The notes under the pieces are model-generated. The model did no database searches and had not been told where the DNA came from. It saw only the letters and a program-made list of their open reading frames with translations. Of a DNA stretch of 16,563 nt, positions 1-8,616 are shown piece by piece; position 1 is the stretch's first letter; every line of letters begins with the position of its first letter. This DNA is from Cladosporium sp. IMV 00045. Lineage: Eukaryota > Ascomycota > Dothideomycetes > Cladosporiales > Cladosporiaceae. Made by a program: the position numbers and the translations under genes. The DNA is taken from NCBI GenBank assembly GCA_001931905.2, contig MSJI02000154.1, positions 2,298 through 18,860 on the forward strand, in the 5' to 3' direction.

Positions 1-190
1 TGATGAGATCTTGTCTGAGATGATTAAATTGGCCAGTGTCCCCGGCGTCGGCGGAGGAAGGTCAACTTGGATCAAGGCCTCTCTTCCTCACACCGCCATA
101 CTGCTGGCTCCTCTAGACTCAGAACAGGGATGGAGCCCCTCGCATTCTGTTGGCCCGGTCCAAATTCACCGCTTCACCGGCTATTGGTAA
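1..190 (+). CDS. 3' end of a possible plus-strand gene (partial, unknown)
   Basis: A reading frame is open from the left edge (first full codon at position 2) for 62 codons to TAA at 188-190. The translation begins DEILSEMIKLASVPGVGGG and ends QIHRFTGYW, which has protein-like composition, with mixed hydrophobic and charged residues and a Gly-rich turn. I do not recognise a family. An open stretch of this length at an edge could occur by chance a few percent of the time, so this is a modest call. If real, the gene continues to the left of the window and is convergent with the minus-strand gene that ends at 323. Confidence 0.35.
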   Translation, partial: DEILSEMIKLASVPGVGGGRSTWIKASLPHTAILLAPLDSEQGWSPSHSVGPVQIHRFTGYW

Positions 191-322
191 CCTCACACTT
201 GCTTGTTGCACAGTTCAGGACTGACCACGTGTAGCTAGGCTCATTTGCTCGGAAGACATTCAAGCGATTCCCTCGATCACCAATGCGGTAAAGCTATACC
301 ACTCTGCTCATCTCTCTATCTA

Positions 323-1181
323 TCAACTGTTGCAGATCTGTCGCACCACCGATATGTGTCGCTCCCAAGTTTCCATCTTCTGGAAGTGACCTTCAATCAT
401 ACTTGCATTCACAGCCACCTGGCCGGAATCGTAATCCTTATGATCACTCCGCTGCCCCTCATACTCCGCGAGTTCAAGGTTGTGTATGTACATGTCGACC
501 AACTGTCGAAACCGCCATAACGAGTAGCTCTTCCACTCTGCCCTCATGGGCAAATATTTCTCCAGTACATCATGACGCATACTCGGTCCGTCCGAGGTCC
601 GGAAGGTAGGTCTGGCACGGGTGACAGTGTCCTCCAGATAGAATAAAGGCGTTAGACATGCAAGTATGCATTCCCTGGGCAGTATCAGCTCCGATCTTGA
701 GAACGACTGGAGTCACTCACCTCCAAGTTAAAAATCCGATGCATCGGTCTCCCGCAGAGTCTCCAGGGAAAAAGGTCCACTCGTCGAGACCGTGTTGACG
801 GAGAAAGACGTATACGTCAACGAAAGCGCAACCGCGATTGTTAACTCCCACTTCGATCAAGTCTTCGTATCCCTCAGGGATGGGCTCTGTTGTAGCCGTC
901 ATGGTGCTTTTGAAGCAGTGCGTTCGTGGTGCGTTCAGCTGTAAATTCAAACTGCATCCCGGTCCGATGAGCCGAAACCAGACTGTTGATTCACCATGGT
1001 TCTCAATTGCTAGTACCTTGATCCGGTCGAGCTCAGTCATCCAATCCCTGTTGCTGATGAAATGCTGTAGAGGGCCAAAGTCCACGAGGCAATGGTCCAG
1101 TGCGATTTCCGAGGCTGCTGACGGTGCCTGTGTTCGTTCGCGATATTGCGTGGCCGATCCTTGTCCCGCTCCCTCCTCCAT
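323..1181 (-). CDS. Hypothetical protein, two exons, 249 aa
   Basis: Exon 1 is 1181-721 and exon 2 is 611-323, joined over a 109-nt intron (720-612). The donor is GTGAGT, a CTAAC branch site lies on the minus strand near 654-650, and the acceptor is CAG. Exon 1 ends two bases into a codon and the first base of exon 2 completes an Arg codon, so the frame runs through to TGA at 323-325. The start is ATG 1181 in a CCAATGG context. The protein is soluble, with no signal peptide or membrane segment. Its middle is aromatic-rich with short strand-like stretches (VWFRLIGPGC, AFVDVYVFLRQHG) and its C-terminus is charged and helical (LEKYLPMRAEWKSYSLWRFR). I do not recognise a family. The coherent join across a canonical intron is the main evidence; function is unknown. 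Confidence 0.65.
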
Positions 1182-1746
1182 TGGACGTGTGACTGTTCAG
1201 CTAAAATAGCAGAACTCAGAATCGTTCTTGCAAAGCTTGAAGGGTCCGGGAAAGGGCCTAGACGGACACTGCTTCGCTTCATATACTGTCGAGACGGCAG
1301 ACATACCGAGACGACTCCACGCGAGAGCTTCACAAGGCAGTGCAGTAGTTTCATTGCGATTGCGCCACCAGTCTGCAAATAGTACAACGGCAGCCCCAAG
1401 TAATGTGAAAGCAATTTGGAAGGACTAATGTCATGAACAGGAGTTAACTCAACTTCTTCTCGTGCTTTTCGCACGGATGAAATACGGCTGTGAGGCTGAA
1501 GATGGATGAGTACATTGGAAACAAGCTCGTCAACCTACAGCGCATGAGCAGGCTGTGAAGATTACCAAAAGCTGAGAGTTGGCAGATCATGAAGACCGGG
1601 AAGTCAGAAGAAACCTTCATTTCCTACCCATGTATCTACAGTTGTCATTTGCCATTGTTCGCCGCCCGAGGGAAGTGCCCTCCAACAATATGATCGTACC
1701 AGTATGATTTGTCAGTGGACGACCGCTTTACTCAGCCTTCGCATAA
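1182..1746. other. Intergenic stretch, no gene seen
   Basis: This lies upstream of the minus-strand gene starting at 1181 and downstream of the one ending at 1747, so it should hold the promoter of the former and the 3' UTR of the latter. Reading frames here on both strands (for example minus-strand 1474-1037) have Arg/Ser-rich, uneven composition and partly shadow the downstream gene. No clear regulatory motif was identified. Confidence 0.5.
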
Positions 1747-2610
1747 TTAATTGTATTGTTCCATCCAAGTCTGTCCTCGCAGCAATTCTGCGAATATGCT
1801 CCGATAGCGTTCAGGGAGTTCGAAAAGCCGCAAGACGGCGGATTTGACTTGTGAGGAGTGGTGACTAGCAAGTTCACCCGAACCATCGCTTCCCATCTCC
1901 TTGAGGCAGCACGTTCCCACGCGTAACACGAAGCTGTTGACGGTGAGTTCGAACAGACTCATCAGTCCTTTGATTTCCGCCTCGACCACTGCATTACCAC
2001 CGCATTGCGCCCTGAAATTCTCGCAGTAAACACTGCGATGATGCTCAATCAGGGCTTCGATTGTGTCAGGCGTCAGCTTGAAGCAGACCTGCTGTGACTC
2101 GATGAAGTCGATGCAAAGCACCTTTGCTTGAATATGAACAATCATCCAGGAGTTGAAGCATCCATTCAGTTCAGTATTTGGGCTTGCGGGAAACATGATA
2201 GAGGCCAATTGCCAAACCGCCTCCTCGCCACTGAGAATGCCTGCCAGGATTTGGGGCTGCTTGGGGAGACACTGGGTTGTTCGTTTGATCCTCTTCCGTT
2301 CAAGCATAAATGCTATCTTCTTGTCGTCCTGAGGTGATGTTACGATGATCGGCTCTGAACCATCGGGTGATCGAGGCAGTAGCTTTGGTCGACCTCGCAC
2401 CATGCCGCAGTATGGAGGTGTGGTCGCAAGAGCCTTGTATGGCATGTTCGGTGCGGACTCCGGTCCCGGAATAATGTTCGAAGCGGAGCCATGCAATGGG
2501 TGGTCGATGAAAGTCGTTGATCCACAGTGATGATCATGCGTTGGCAGCGACGATGGCCACGCTGGAAGGATGCTTGGGCCAATGCCAAATGGTAGTTGAC
2601 ATGCCTGCAT
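1747..2610 (-). CDS. Hypothetical protein with AT-hook-like motif, 287 aa
   Basis: This is an intronless open frame of 287 codons, longer than chance would readily give. An in-frame stop lies one codon upstream of ATG 2610, so the protein cannot start earlier without an unseen exon. The first 60 or so residues are rich in Pro, His and Ser. At about residues 71-75 the sequence RGRPK matches the core of an AT-hook (minor-groove DNA binding), followed near 102-110 by a basic cluster (ERKRIKR). The C-terminal 160 residues alternate hydrophobic helices and end in an LPERYRSIFAELLRGQTW helix. That layout, a basic DNA-contact-like N-terminus and an all-helical rest, resembles fungal transcription-factor regulatory regions, but no Zn2Cys6 cluster is present and I do not recognise a family. 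A nuclear role is inference only. Confidence 0.6.
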   Translation of the reverse strand: MQACQLPFGIGPSILPAWPSSLPTHDHHCGSTTFIDHPLHGSASNIIPGPESAPNMPYKALATTPPYCGMVRGRPKLLPRSPDGSEPIIVTSPQDDKKIAFMLERKRIKRTTQCLPKQPQILAGILSGEEAVWQLASIMFPASPNTELNGCFNSWMIVHIQAKVLCIDFIESQQVCFKLTPDTIEALIEHHRSVYCENFRAQCGGNAVVEAEIKGLMSLFELTVNSFVLRVGTCCLKEMGSDGSGELASHHSSQVKSAVLRLFELPERYRSIFAELLRGQTWMEQYN

Positions 2611-2690
2611 CTCTCAAGCAGGGCACGTCACGGGTGAGGCTTTGCACGAGAGCCCTCGATGCAGGGCCGATGTAGCTTATAAGTTGTGTG

Positions 2691-2716
2691 CCGGCAGAGA
2701 CCCGGCAGAGACCCGG
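2691..2716. repeat. Short 11-bp tandem repeat
   Basis: The unit CCGGCAGAGAC occurs twice head to tail (2691-2701 and 2702-2712), followed by a partial third unit CCGG. It is non-coding as far as can be seen, lying about 80-100 bp upstream of the minus-strand start at 2610, so it could be a promoter polymorphism. Confidence 0.7.
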
Positions 2717-2986
2717 TAGGCTTCACATGGAAAGTACCTGGCCCATGATACATGTATATCGCCAATTTCGCTTGTCTGTCGGGTACGTGTTTCGTTGGAC
2801 ACGGACACGAAGGGATCTCAGGGACCGTTGTGACAAAGCGGCAGGATTGAGGAATCAATAGCGTCACCAAAATACTGTCATGGTTTCGAGTCATTGGGGC
2901 AGCCTCCTTCCGTGTTGGGCACAGCTCTGTATACAACGAGGTTCGGAAGGATCCAATAGCTAACTAGATGGAATAGAAATGAAAGC

Positions 2987-3331
2987 TTAGTCTGACGATT
3001 TGGCTTCGTATGATGGGATTCCACGCAGATCATGGCCGTCGTAATCACCGTCCAAGCCAAGTTCTGAGGAAGATGATGGTCGAGGCAATGGTGAATGCGC
3101 CTTTAGTCGCGATATCGAATGCTGTGGTGGCTTTGGTGGCTGGGGAGGCAAGTCTATGGAAGGTTGTCGTTGACGCATGTCACGCTGGTACTTGCAACTC
3201 CAAGTCACGTCGCGACTCTCGCTGGTTTTGACTTGCATTACTCCGCCCATGGCTCCCTCGACCCATAGAGGAAAAGGCTCCCTTGGAGACCTGCTTGACT
3301 GCTGGTAAGATGGAAGCCAACACCGAGACAC
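2987..3331 (-). pseudogene. Orphan Pro/Ser-rich tail, possible gene fragment
   Basis: This frame ends at a TGA or TAA-type stop at 2987-2989 after a tail rich in Pro, Ser and Asp (LPPQPPKPPQH, then acidic GLDGDYDGHD, then PSYEAKSSD). The tail resembles the cytoplasmic C-terminus of a membrane protein. Just upstream in another frame, minus-strand 3375-3290 reads TTVLDCVSVLASILPAVKQ, a hydrophobic stretch that could be a last membrane helix. No body of a gene precedes it, because 3697 is already the stop of the 7-TM gene on the same strand. It could be a 3' remnant of a second PTH11-like gene, the last exon of an unrecognised gene, or chance. The evidence is weak. Confidence 0.25.
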
Positions 3332-3696
3332 AGTCTAGGACTGTTGTTGACGCAAGCCCACTGCCAGGCTTCCCGTACTCCAGGAAGCCTGTAAAGACAA
3401 AGCAGCGGCAGATGTGGACAATCGAGACTCTATCCTCCGTTAGTTGGTTGTTGCTCCACGGCAGCTGTGCTCACCATCGTATTACACGCTGTCAACGTAC
3501 GTGGTCTTGGAAGTGAGTTTGTTGATTCTCTATTAAGTGGCAGCGTCAGATGTGCATCACATAGCTAGCACTTTGCTCAGATTCGGGTGGTGTGAGAGGG
3601 TTGTAACAAATCATATACAAGAATTGAGACCTAAATGCAAGCAAAATCCTACTCTGGACAACTTCCCAACAAGGATATCTTGCAGCTTGGCGTGCT

Positions 3697-5167
3697 TTAA
3701 CGTGGGCCAATAGACGACCACGAAGATGCCGTACATTCAACAATCAGTCCATCCCCGGACCCGTGCAGAGTGGATGTTGACGGCCATGATGATAGCCGTG
3801 TCTGAGCTGGTGGTGGGAATGGTAGTACCAATGGAGACGGTCGCGGAGTGACGGGCAAATTCTCAGGCAGGCCGGGTAGGGGCTTCGTCGGCGGCGGTGT
3901 CTGCGGCGGCGGATACCCGGGTTGCGAACGCGAGTGTGGCACCTCCGTCTTTGGCGCGAGCTCTTCGTGCCTTGGATGGCCTTCTTCAGTCGCCCTTGGC
4001 AAACCTGCCTTGGACGCCCTCGGTGTCACGTGTCGGCCAAAACCCGTTGCGAGTTCGTGCACCGAGCTGGGTTCTCGCCGCATGTTGGTCAAAACCGGCA
4101 AAGCTGTTGTGAAGATTCCTGCAAAGATCAAGACTCCGTTCGAGATGACTGTCGTTACGAGATCGATGCTATCTCCGCCATTGCGCAAGTACTCCATATA
4201 CGCGGAGAAACGCCAGATCAAAAGTGCCGGCACCCTATTTCCAATCAGTTATGTGTAACTTCCGGGTTGACACCTGTCACTCACAACAGGCGGCTTGACA
4301 CCGCTGCACATGGCACCAGCCTTTTCCTCCAATGCATATGGCGCCGCCAAATTACAGCTACCAGCACCACGACGAGACACACCTCAAGGCAGACGCCAAC
4401 AGCCGTCACTGTCAGCCATCGCGGGGCCTGTTTCATTGTCAGCGCTACGTTCGCTTTCTTGATCTGACGAACATCGAAGGTCACCTCTCCACGGCACACG
4501 AATCTGCCTTCTGTGCCATCATACGCGCATTTCACCAGAGCAAGCACCGGCTCTCCCAAGGTCCACAAACCACACAGGCAAAGGCCGACCCAGCTGGCTG
4601 ACCGCCACCGACTTCCTCGCCCCAACACCTCGACTAGAATGGCTGCAGTGACCAACCTTCCCATGCCGACGGAAACTAGCCCCGACGCCTGACTAAGGAA
4701 GAACGTCTGCGTGACAGTCAGCTTCAATCTATCTCAATAAGGGTTTCGCCCATCGAACCAAAGCCGTCGTCTTCTTGTCAAACTCGCTGCCATCGAACGG
4801 GTCTTTCGCCAGGCCGTGACTCAGGCCAACCGGAATCAGCACCCAGAATGGCACGCCGAGCACCTTGTCGATCTGTCAGCTGATGAAGGAACTCCATACG
4901 TGAGAGTGAGCTCTACATATGCCAGTACTACCATACATGTTAGCGGCGGCGGCGGTGAACATGGTCGAGGCCATGAGGGAAAGGGGCAAACTTACCATTC
5001 AACCAATCACTCCAGAGCTCTGCTTTTCCTCTGATATAAGAACGAAGGATGATGAAGATGGTGGAGGCGGTGAACGTGAGTGCCACGGTGAACCACAGCC
5101 CAATCTGAGCGCCTTCACCAGTCATGTTCGAAGGAAAGGATGCCTTGCAGGCGTTGCGACTTATCAT
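3697..5167 (-). CDS. PTH11-like seven-transmembrane protein (fungal rhodopsin-type domain)
   Basis: This is a fungal 7-TM plasma-membrane protein of the rhodopsin-like/PTH11 class, a family generally regarded as orphan receptor-like proteins; its ligand is unknown. The exon model is 5167-4996, 4927-4917, 4872-4759, 4706-4285 and 4234-3697. Phases agree at every join. The product is 404 aa from ATG 5125 or 418 aa from ATG 5167. Numbering from 5125, TM1 is about residues 8-28 and is followed by AELWSDWLN, the place of the family's W-DD motif. TM2 ends in SHGLAK. TM3 contains SQASGLVS. TM4 and TM5 flank a loop with two Cys (KCAYDGTEG and FVCRGEV). TM6 and TM7 are in the last exon (VTTVISNGVLIFAGIF, ALPVLTNM). 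A tail of about 110 residues follows, strongly proline-rich (YPPPQTPPPTKPLP). Intron 1 (68 nt, GTAAGT, CTAAC), intron 3 (52 nt, CTGAC branch but unusual GTTCGA donor) and intron 4 (50 nt, GTGAGT) are well supported; exon 2 is only 11 nt. The fold is confident, the splice details less so. Confidence 0.85.
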
Positions 5168-5946
5168 CCTAGGCCTCTCCCTGGCAGACGGCCACCGTGG
5201 TATACTTTATGCTCTCTCTCCTGCTCAACCGTGTCCGTGTCACGCCTGTCGGGATCAGAATGAGGAGGAATTTTCCTGAACGAACCGCACACATTCAACC
5301 CTCGACCGATCCTCCGGGATGCAGCGACTTGCATAGTCCGGCAACCGAGATTGCGGAACATGTCGACTTGCCGTCTGATCAACTGAAAGAGAGATCATAC
5401 TCTCCTATGCTCAGGGACCGTTGAGTGCCGATGGACAACATGTGCCCTAGATGGACTGGGGTCGCAGCCACCGTTCTGTTCATGTTGGTGTGTGAACGAC
5501 TGGACTGGCCGTTCGGTCAATCTTCCCAAAGCAGCCCCATCCGATGCAGGGTCAATTTATGTGGTATCATCGATTGCCATGCCATAGTCAGTGTTGGAAC
5601 GCAAGCGAGAGGGTTACCAGGTGTAGGATAGTGTATTCGTCTTGCGCCAGCATCAATGTGGACGGCTTCTGTCATACTCATTGGTTCAGTATTGGCTATG
5701 AGAAAGAACTATTCCGATTGATCATCGGAGGCGTAGTATTGATGCTGTTTGTAAATATACACTGTCACATTTGCAGTGCTACACAAAAGGAGCGAAGAAT
5801 GTCTCATTTCATGCCCAATCAGCACCCGCCGTTGGGCACAACTAATCACTCGCATCTCGCCACTACAATCATTCGCAGCGTCCTCCTTAAAGTGTCGACT
5901 TGGTACAAACCATGTCTGCCCTCCCTAGGTCCACACATCTGCCCAA
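5168..5946. other. Intergenic stretch, no gene seen
   Basis: This lies upstream of the 7-TM gene and downstream of the coiled-coil gene, both on the minus strand. A 175-codon plus-strand frame (5544-6071) crosses it but overlaps the better-supported coiled-coil exon, and its composition (many His, Cys and Pro) is unlike the neighbouring genes. No motif is recognised with confidence. Confidence 0.5.
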
Positions 5947-6445
5947 TTAAGGAACACCCAAAGGGCAGTCACACGCCCGCTCGTGAAGCCGTGCAAATAA
6001 CTCGACAACGACGATTTGGAGATGGGTCATCTCCCGACTCTGTGCCTCCAATCTGTCCGACATCCATCTGAGCTCTCGCTGTACGTCTCGCATTGCACTG
6101 CTTCGGGTCATCAGTCAATATAGAATCACGATCCTGATTCTCCCAATACACTTACCGCTCCGAGCGCTTCCCTATTCCTCCCCTTTCGAGTCTCCCACCG
6201 ACCTTGCTTGCATATGATCGTCGCTTAGTCCTGACGTGCCATCGAATCGGCTGAGTGACTGAAATATCGCTGCTGTTTGACGGGTAGGGTTCGAACGACG
6301 ATACGTCCAACTCCCGTGCCGACGTCCCCGCAGATGTCGGAGAATCTGAGTCCAGCCAGGCACCAACACCAGTGATCGGTTGGACCTTGCATGCGAGTGG
6401 TGAGGCGGAGGGAGATACTGAGAAGTGGCTGGCCCCTGATCGCAT
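5947..6445 (-). CDS. Small protein with basic region and C-terminal coiled coil, two exons, 147 aa
   Basis: Exon 1 is 6445-6156 and exon 2 is 6100-5947. The 55-nt intron has a strong GTAAGT donor and a CTGATGACC branch region. The acceptor is tandem (AAGCAG); both AGs keep the frame and differ by one Ser. Exon 1 ends two bases into a codon and exon 2 supplies the third. The first half is Ser/Pro-rich and probably disordered. Residues about 68-98 are very basic (VRTKRRSYASK, GKRSER). Residues about 100-140 form an amphipathic heptad-like helix (MRDVQRELRWMSDRLEAQ, then LQIVVVELFARLHE), ending in CDCPLGVP. Basic stretch plus coil recalls a bZIP layout, but the canonical NxxAAxxCR signature is absent, so DNA binding is only a possibility. 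No family is recognised. The sharp protein-like character that appears only after splicing is the main support. Confidence 0.62.
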
Positions 6446-6795
6446 CTGAAGGTGGAGGGCTTGAATGCAAATATTCCAAGAAGTGTGAAGGGAGTCACCT
6501 TGTGTATTTGGCCCCTTTGGCTGTTCGCTCTAGGTATAGTGAAGGTGTCGCAGTCAGGCCATGGGCAACCAATCTACCAGGCGAAGGTAGTCCTGCCGTA
6601 ATGACAGGGGTCGATTATCACATCCGCGCTCCACGCCCGCGCCGTGCTTTCAAGCGCGTAGTGTCCTCGTCCCATTACCGACGAATTGCCAAGAACATAC
6701 ATCGCTGGATGTTCTTGGCGACTTTCGCGTTCGTACATCGAGAAAGGCCACTCTCCATCTTTTCCCCCTTCCAACGTTGAAATCCACTACAAAAT
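6446..6795. promoter_or_regulatory. Divergent promoter region
   Basis: These 350 bp separate the minus-strand coiled-coil gene (start 6445) from the plus-strand 544-aa gene (start 6796). By position they must hold both promoters. Reading frames crossing it look non-coding. The only clear structure is the inverted repeat at 6688-6719, about 80-110 bp upstream of the plus-strand start. The last bases before the ATG are A-rich (CACTACAAAAT), typical of fungal leaders. Confidence 0.5.
6688..6719. repeat. Perfect 11-bp inverted repeat with 10-bp spacer
   Basis: Left arm GCCAAGAACAT (6688-6698) and right arm ATGTTCTTGGC (6709-6719) are exact reverse complements around the spacer ACATCGCTGG. It sits in the divergent promoter upstream of 6796. 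Possible roles are a palindromic transcription-factor site or a hairpin in a leader RNA. It does not fold as a tRNA. Confidence 0.9.
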
Positions 6796-8534
6796 ATGAT
6801 TCAAATTGACAATATCGAAGAGGTGGTTGTTGATTGGCTACAGCACGCTTCAGCCACATCGACAATTCAGGTACGTAAGTCGAGGCGCGTTACTGGACTC
6901 AATTAACACATCGCCAGCGAGTCGAGGAGGCGCTTCGGCATTACCTTGCCCAGCTTGACGATGCGACACATTACCGCTTGCTTCCTGGCTGGACCAAAAG
7001 TAGAAAACGCAAACGGACGGACGAGGAAAATATAGAAGACTTGGACAAGGACTCGGAAGTCGTTAGAGAAAGTCAGTTACATCAGGAGGCTCTGACCTTT
7101 CTCAACCGGAGACAAGGACAAAGAGCGTGTGAAGACAAAAAATTGAAACCTACCGTGGACCGTACAACTGTTCACGGGGCTGTTACAGCGCTGCGCGCTG
7201 GGCTCTTGTGGAGTGGCATGGACCGACTTTGGGCCGCAGATCAGTCTGTGACTGCCTCCGCAAGGTTCAGCGACAGCCCGCCCATACGACGGCTGGGTAT
7301 GCTACATGAGCTCGCACTTTCATCAGGACATGCTGTTGAATGCAGGAGGCGGATCACAGCCTTGCTCATTCACCACGAATGTAAGCAAAAGCGCATTCCA
7401 ATGGTGAAAAAATCGATGAATGAGCTCAGCAAGGTGGCCGGAATTTCCTTGGAAAATGCCAACGACATCATCCCCACCGCACGTGCGTGGCTGAGATTCA
7501 TCAAGATCTGGGGCCTTGGTGGCCTGGCAATGCCTGCGCCAGGTCATAAGTTCCTGTGAGTAGATGTAAAGGTAAGAGGGTTGCACTCTTGCACGAGCTA
7601 ATCGCTGGACAGGTTTGAGCGTGAGCTCACGAAAAACCAGCTCCAAGACTTGTGGGATTTTTGTGAAGAGCGTTGGCCGGCTGTCACATTGAAAGTAAGG
7701 AGTTTGCACCAGAGTGTGAAGAGCTCATTGATCGAAGCAGTACACATCTATGGGGGGAGAGAAGAGGCCCTCCGGATAGGTCCAGGTGCCTTGGCAGAAG
7801 CATATCGCATGCACATGGGGCAAGATACCAACCATTCGATTCGCAAGGGGGCAAACACCGCATCCCCCACTGACTCTGAGCATGCTGCAAGAGTGGACTC
7901 CGACGCCACTTCACCCCTAAATGCACTCGCAACTGCTGCCATTGCTGCCGCTGGAGACAAGCGGGGCTTTCCAAAAGCTGGCTCACACAATCAACCACAA
8001 GGTAGCCAGGTCAGGACGCCATGCATGAGCCAGCTAGGTTGTAGTCCTGCTGCTGACGCGGTTGAAACATGCGATGAGCGCGGAACCATTGAGCAGATAC
8101 ATGTATCGCCTTTACACGAAGCTGTACCTGCCCCAATGGCGAGTTACCAACCAACCCTGCAATCCCGATGGAGGAGGACTGCTGAGAAAAGCTACCCACA
8201 GCAGGTAGCGGTAGGCCAAAGTCTACTGAGCGGTGTACCTATAATCTCTGATTCTCGGGTTGACCATAGTAACATGGCCACGGGAGATCAAAGCCTCCTG
8301 GCTCGATGGTGGCCAGCAGCGGAGATTCATGGGCAACAAGGCGCGGTGGCTCCAAACCCCTTCTATAGCGATCCGGAACAGATGGACCAGGTCGCGGTCG
8401 CCAACGAAGATCGTACTACACAAGAGTGGGACGAAGCAATGCAGAATGCGCTTGCTCAATTTGGAGATGGCACTACGGACGACTGGAACGAAGCGACGCA
8501 AGAGGTACTTCTTCAATTTGGCAACATATATTGA
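6796..8534 (+). CDS. Predicted nuclear hypothetical protein, three exons, 544 aa
   Basis: Exons are 6796-6870, 6918-7555 and 7613-8534. Intron 1 is 47 nt (GTACGT, ATTAAC branch, CAG, phase 0). Intron 2 is 57 nt (GTGAGT, GCTAAT branch, CAG, phase 2). All phases agree and the frame ends at TGA 8532-8534. ATG 6796 in CAAAATATGAT is the first in-frame start. Residues 1-45 are helical and acidic (IEEVVVDWLQHA, VEEALRHYLAQLDD). Residues 52-58 (KSRKRKR) are a classical nuclear-localisation cluster. About residues 120-300 form a compact helical domain with conserved-looking stretches (RRLGMLHELALSSG, AWLRFIKIWGLGGLAMP, LQDLWDFCEERWPAV). From about 320 it is Ser/Gln/Ala-rich and probably disordered. 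The end carries a 19-residue duplication (W-DEA-Q...QFG twice). No known domain is recognised. A nuclear regulatory role is inference from the basic cluster. Confidence 0.8.
8427..8525 (+). repeat. Intragenic 57-bp direct duplication at the C-terminus
   Basis: Two copies start at TGG 8427 and TGG 8484, exactly 57 bp (19 codons) apart. The encoded peptides are WDEAMQNALAQFGDG and WNEATQEVLLQFGN, sharing W, EA, Q, L, QFG at matching positions. DNA divergence between copies shows it is not recent. Confidence 0.8.
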
Positions 8535-8616
8535 GTTAGACGGAGATTGAGAATGGAGTGGGCGACAAAGAAGCTCTAGAGTTGTTCAGTAGATATCGCT
8601 CACGTATCTCTCGCGG

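Noticed and set aside
1037..1474. 145-codon minus-strand frame upstream of the gene starting at 1181.
   Set aside because: Ser/Arg-rich without protein-like order. Its 3' half is the wrong frame of the 249-aa gene and its 5' half reads as leader sequence.
5544..6071. 175-codon plus-strand frame with a hydrophobic stretch (LFRLIIGGVVLMLF).
   Set aside because: A length expected by chance about once in such a window, odd composition, and overlap on the opposite strand with the better-supported coiled-coil exon.
6285..6300. GGTTCGAAC, similar to a tRNA B box.
   Set aside because: No T-stem can be formed by the flanks, and no A box or acceptor stem is present at the right distance on either strand. 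The stretch is inside the coiled-coil gene's first exon.
6391..6780. 129-codon plus-strand frame upstream of the 544-aa gene.
   Set aside because: Arg-rich composition, runs through the inverted repeat and promoter, and partly shadows the minus-strand coiled-coil gene.
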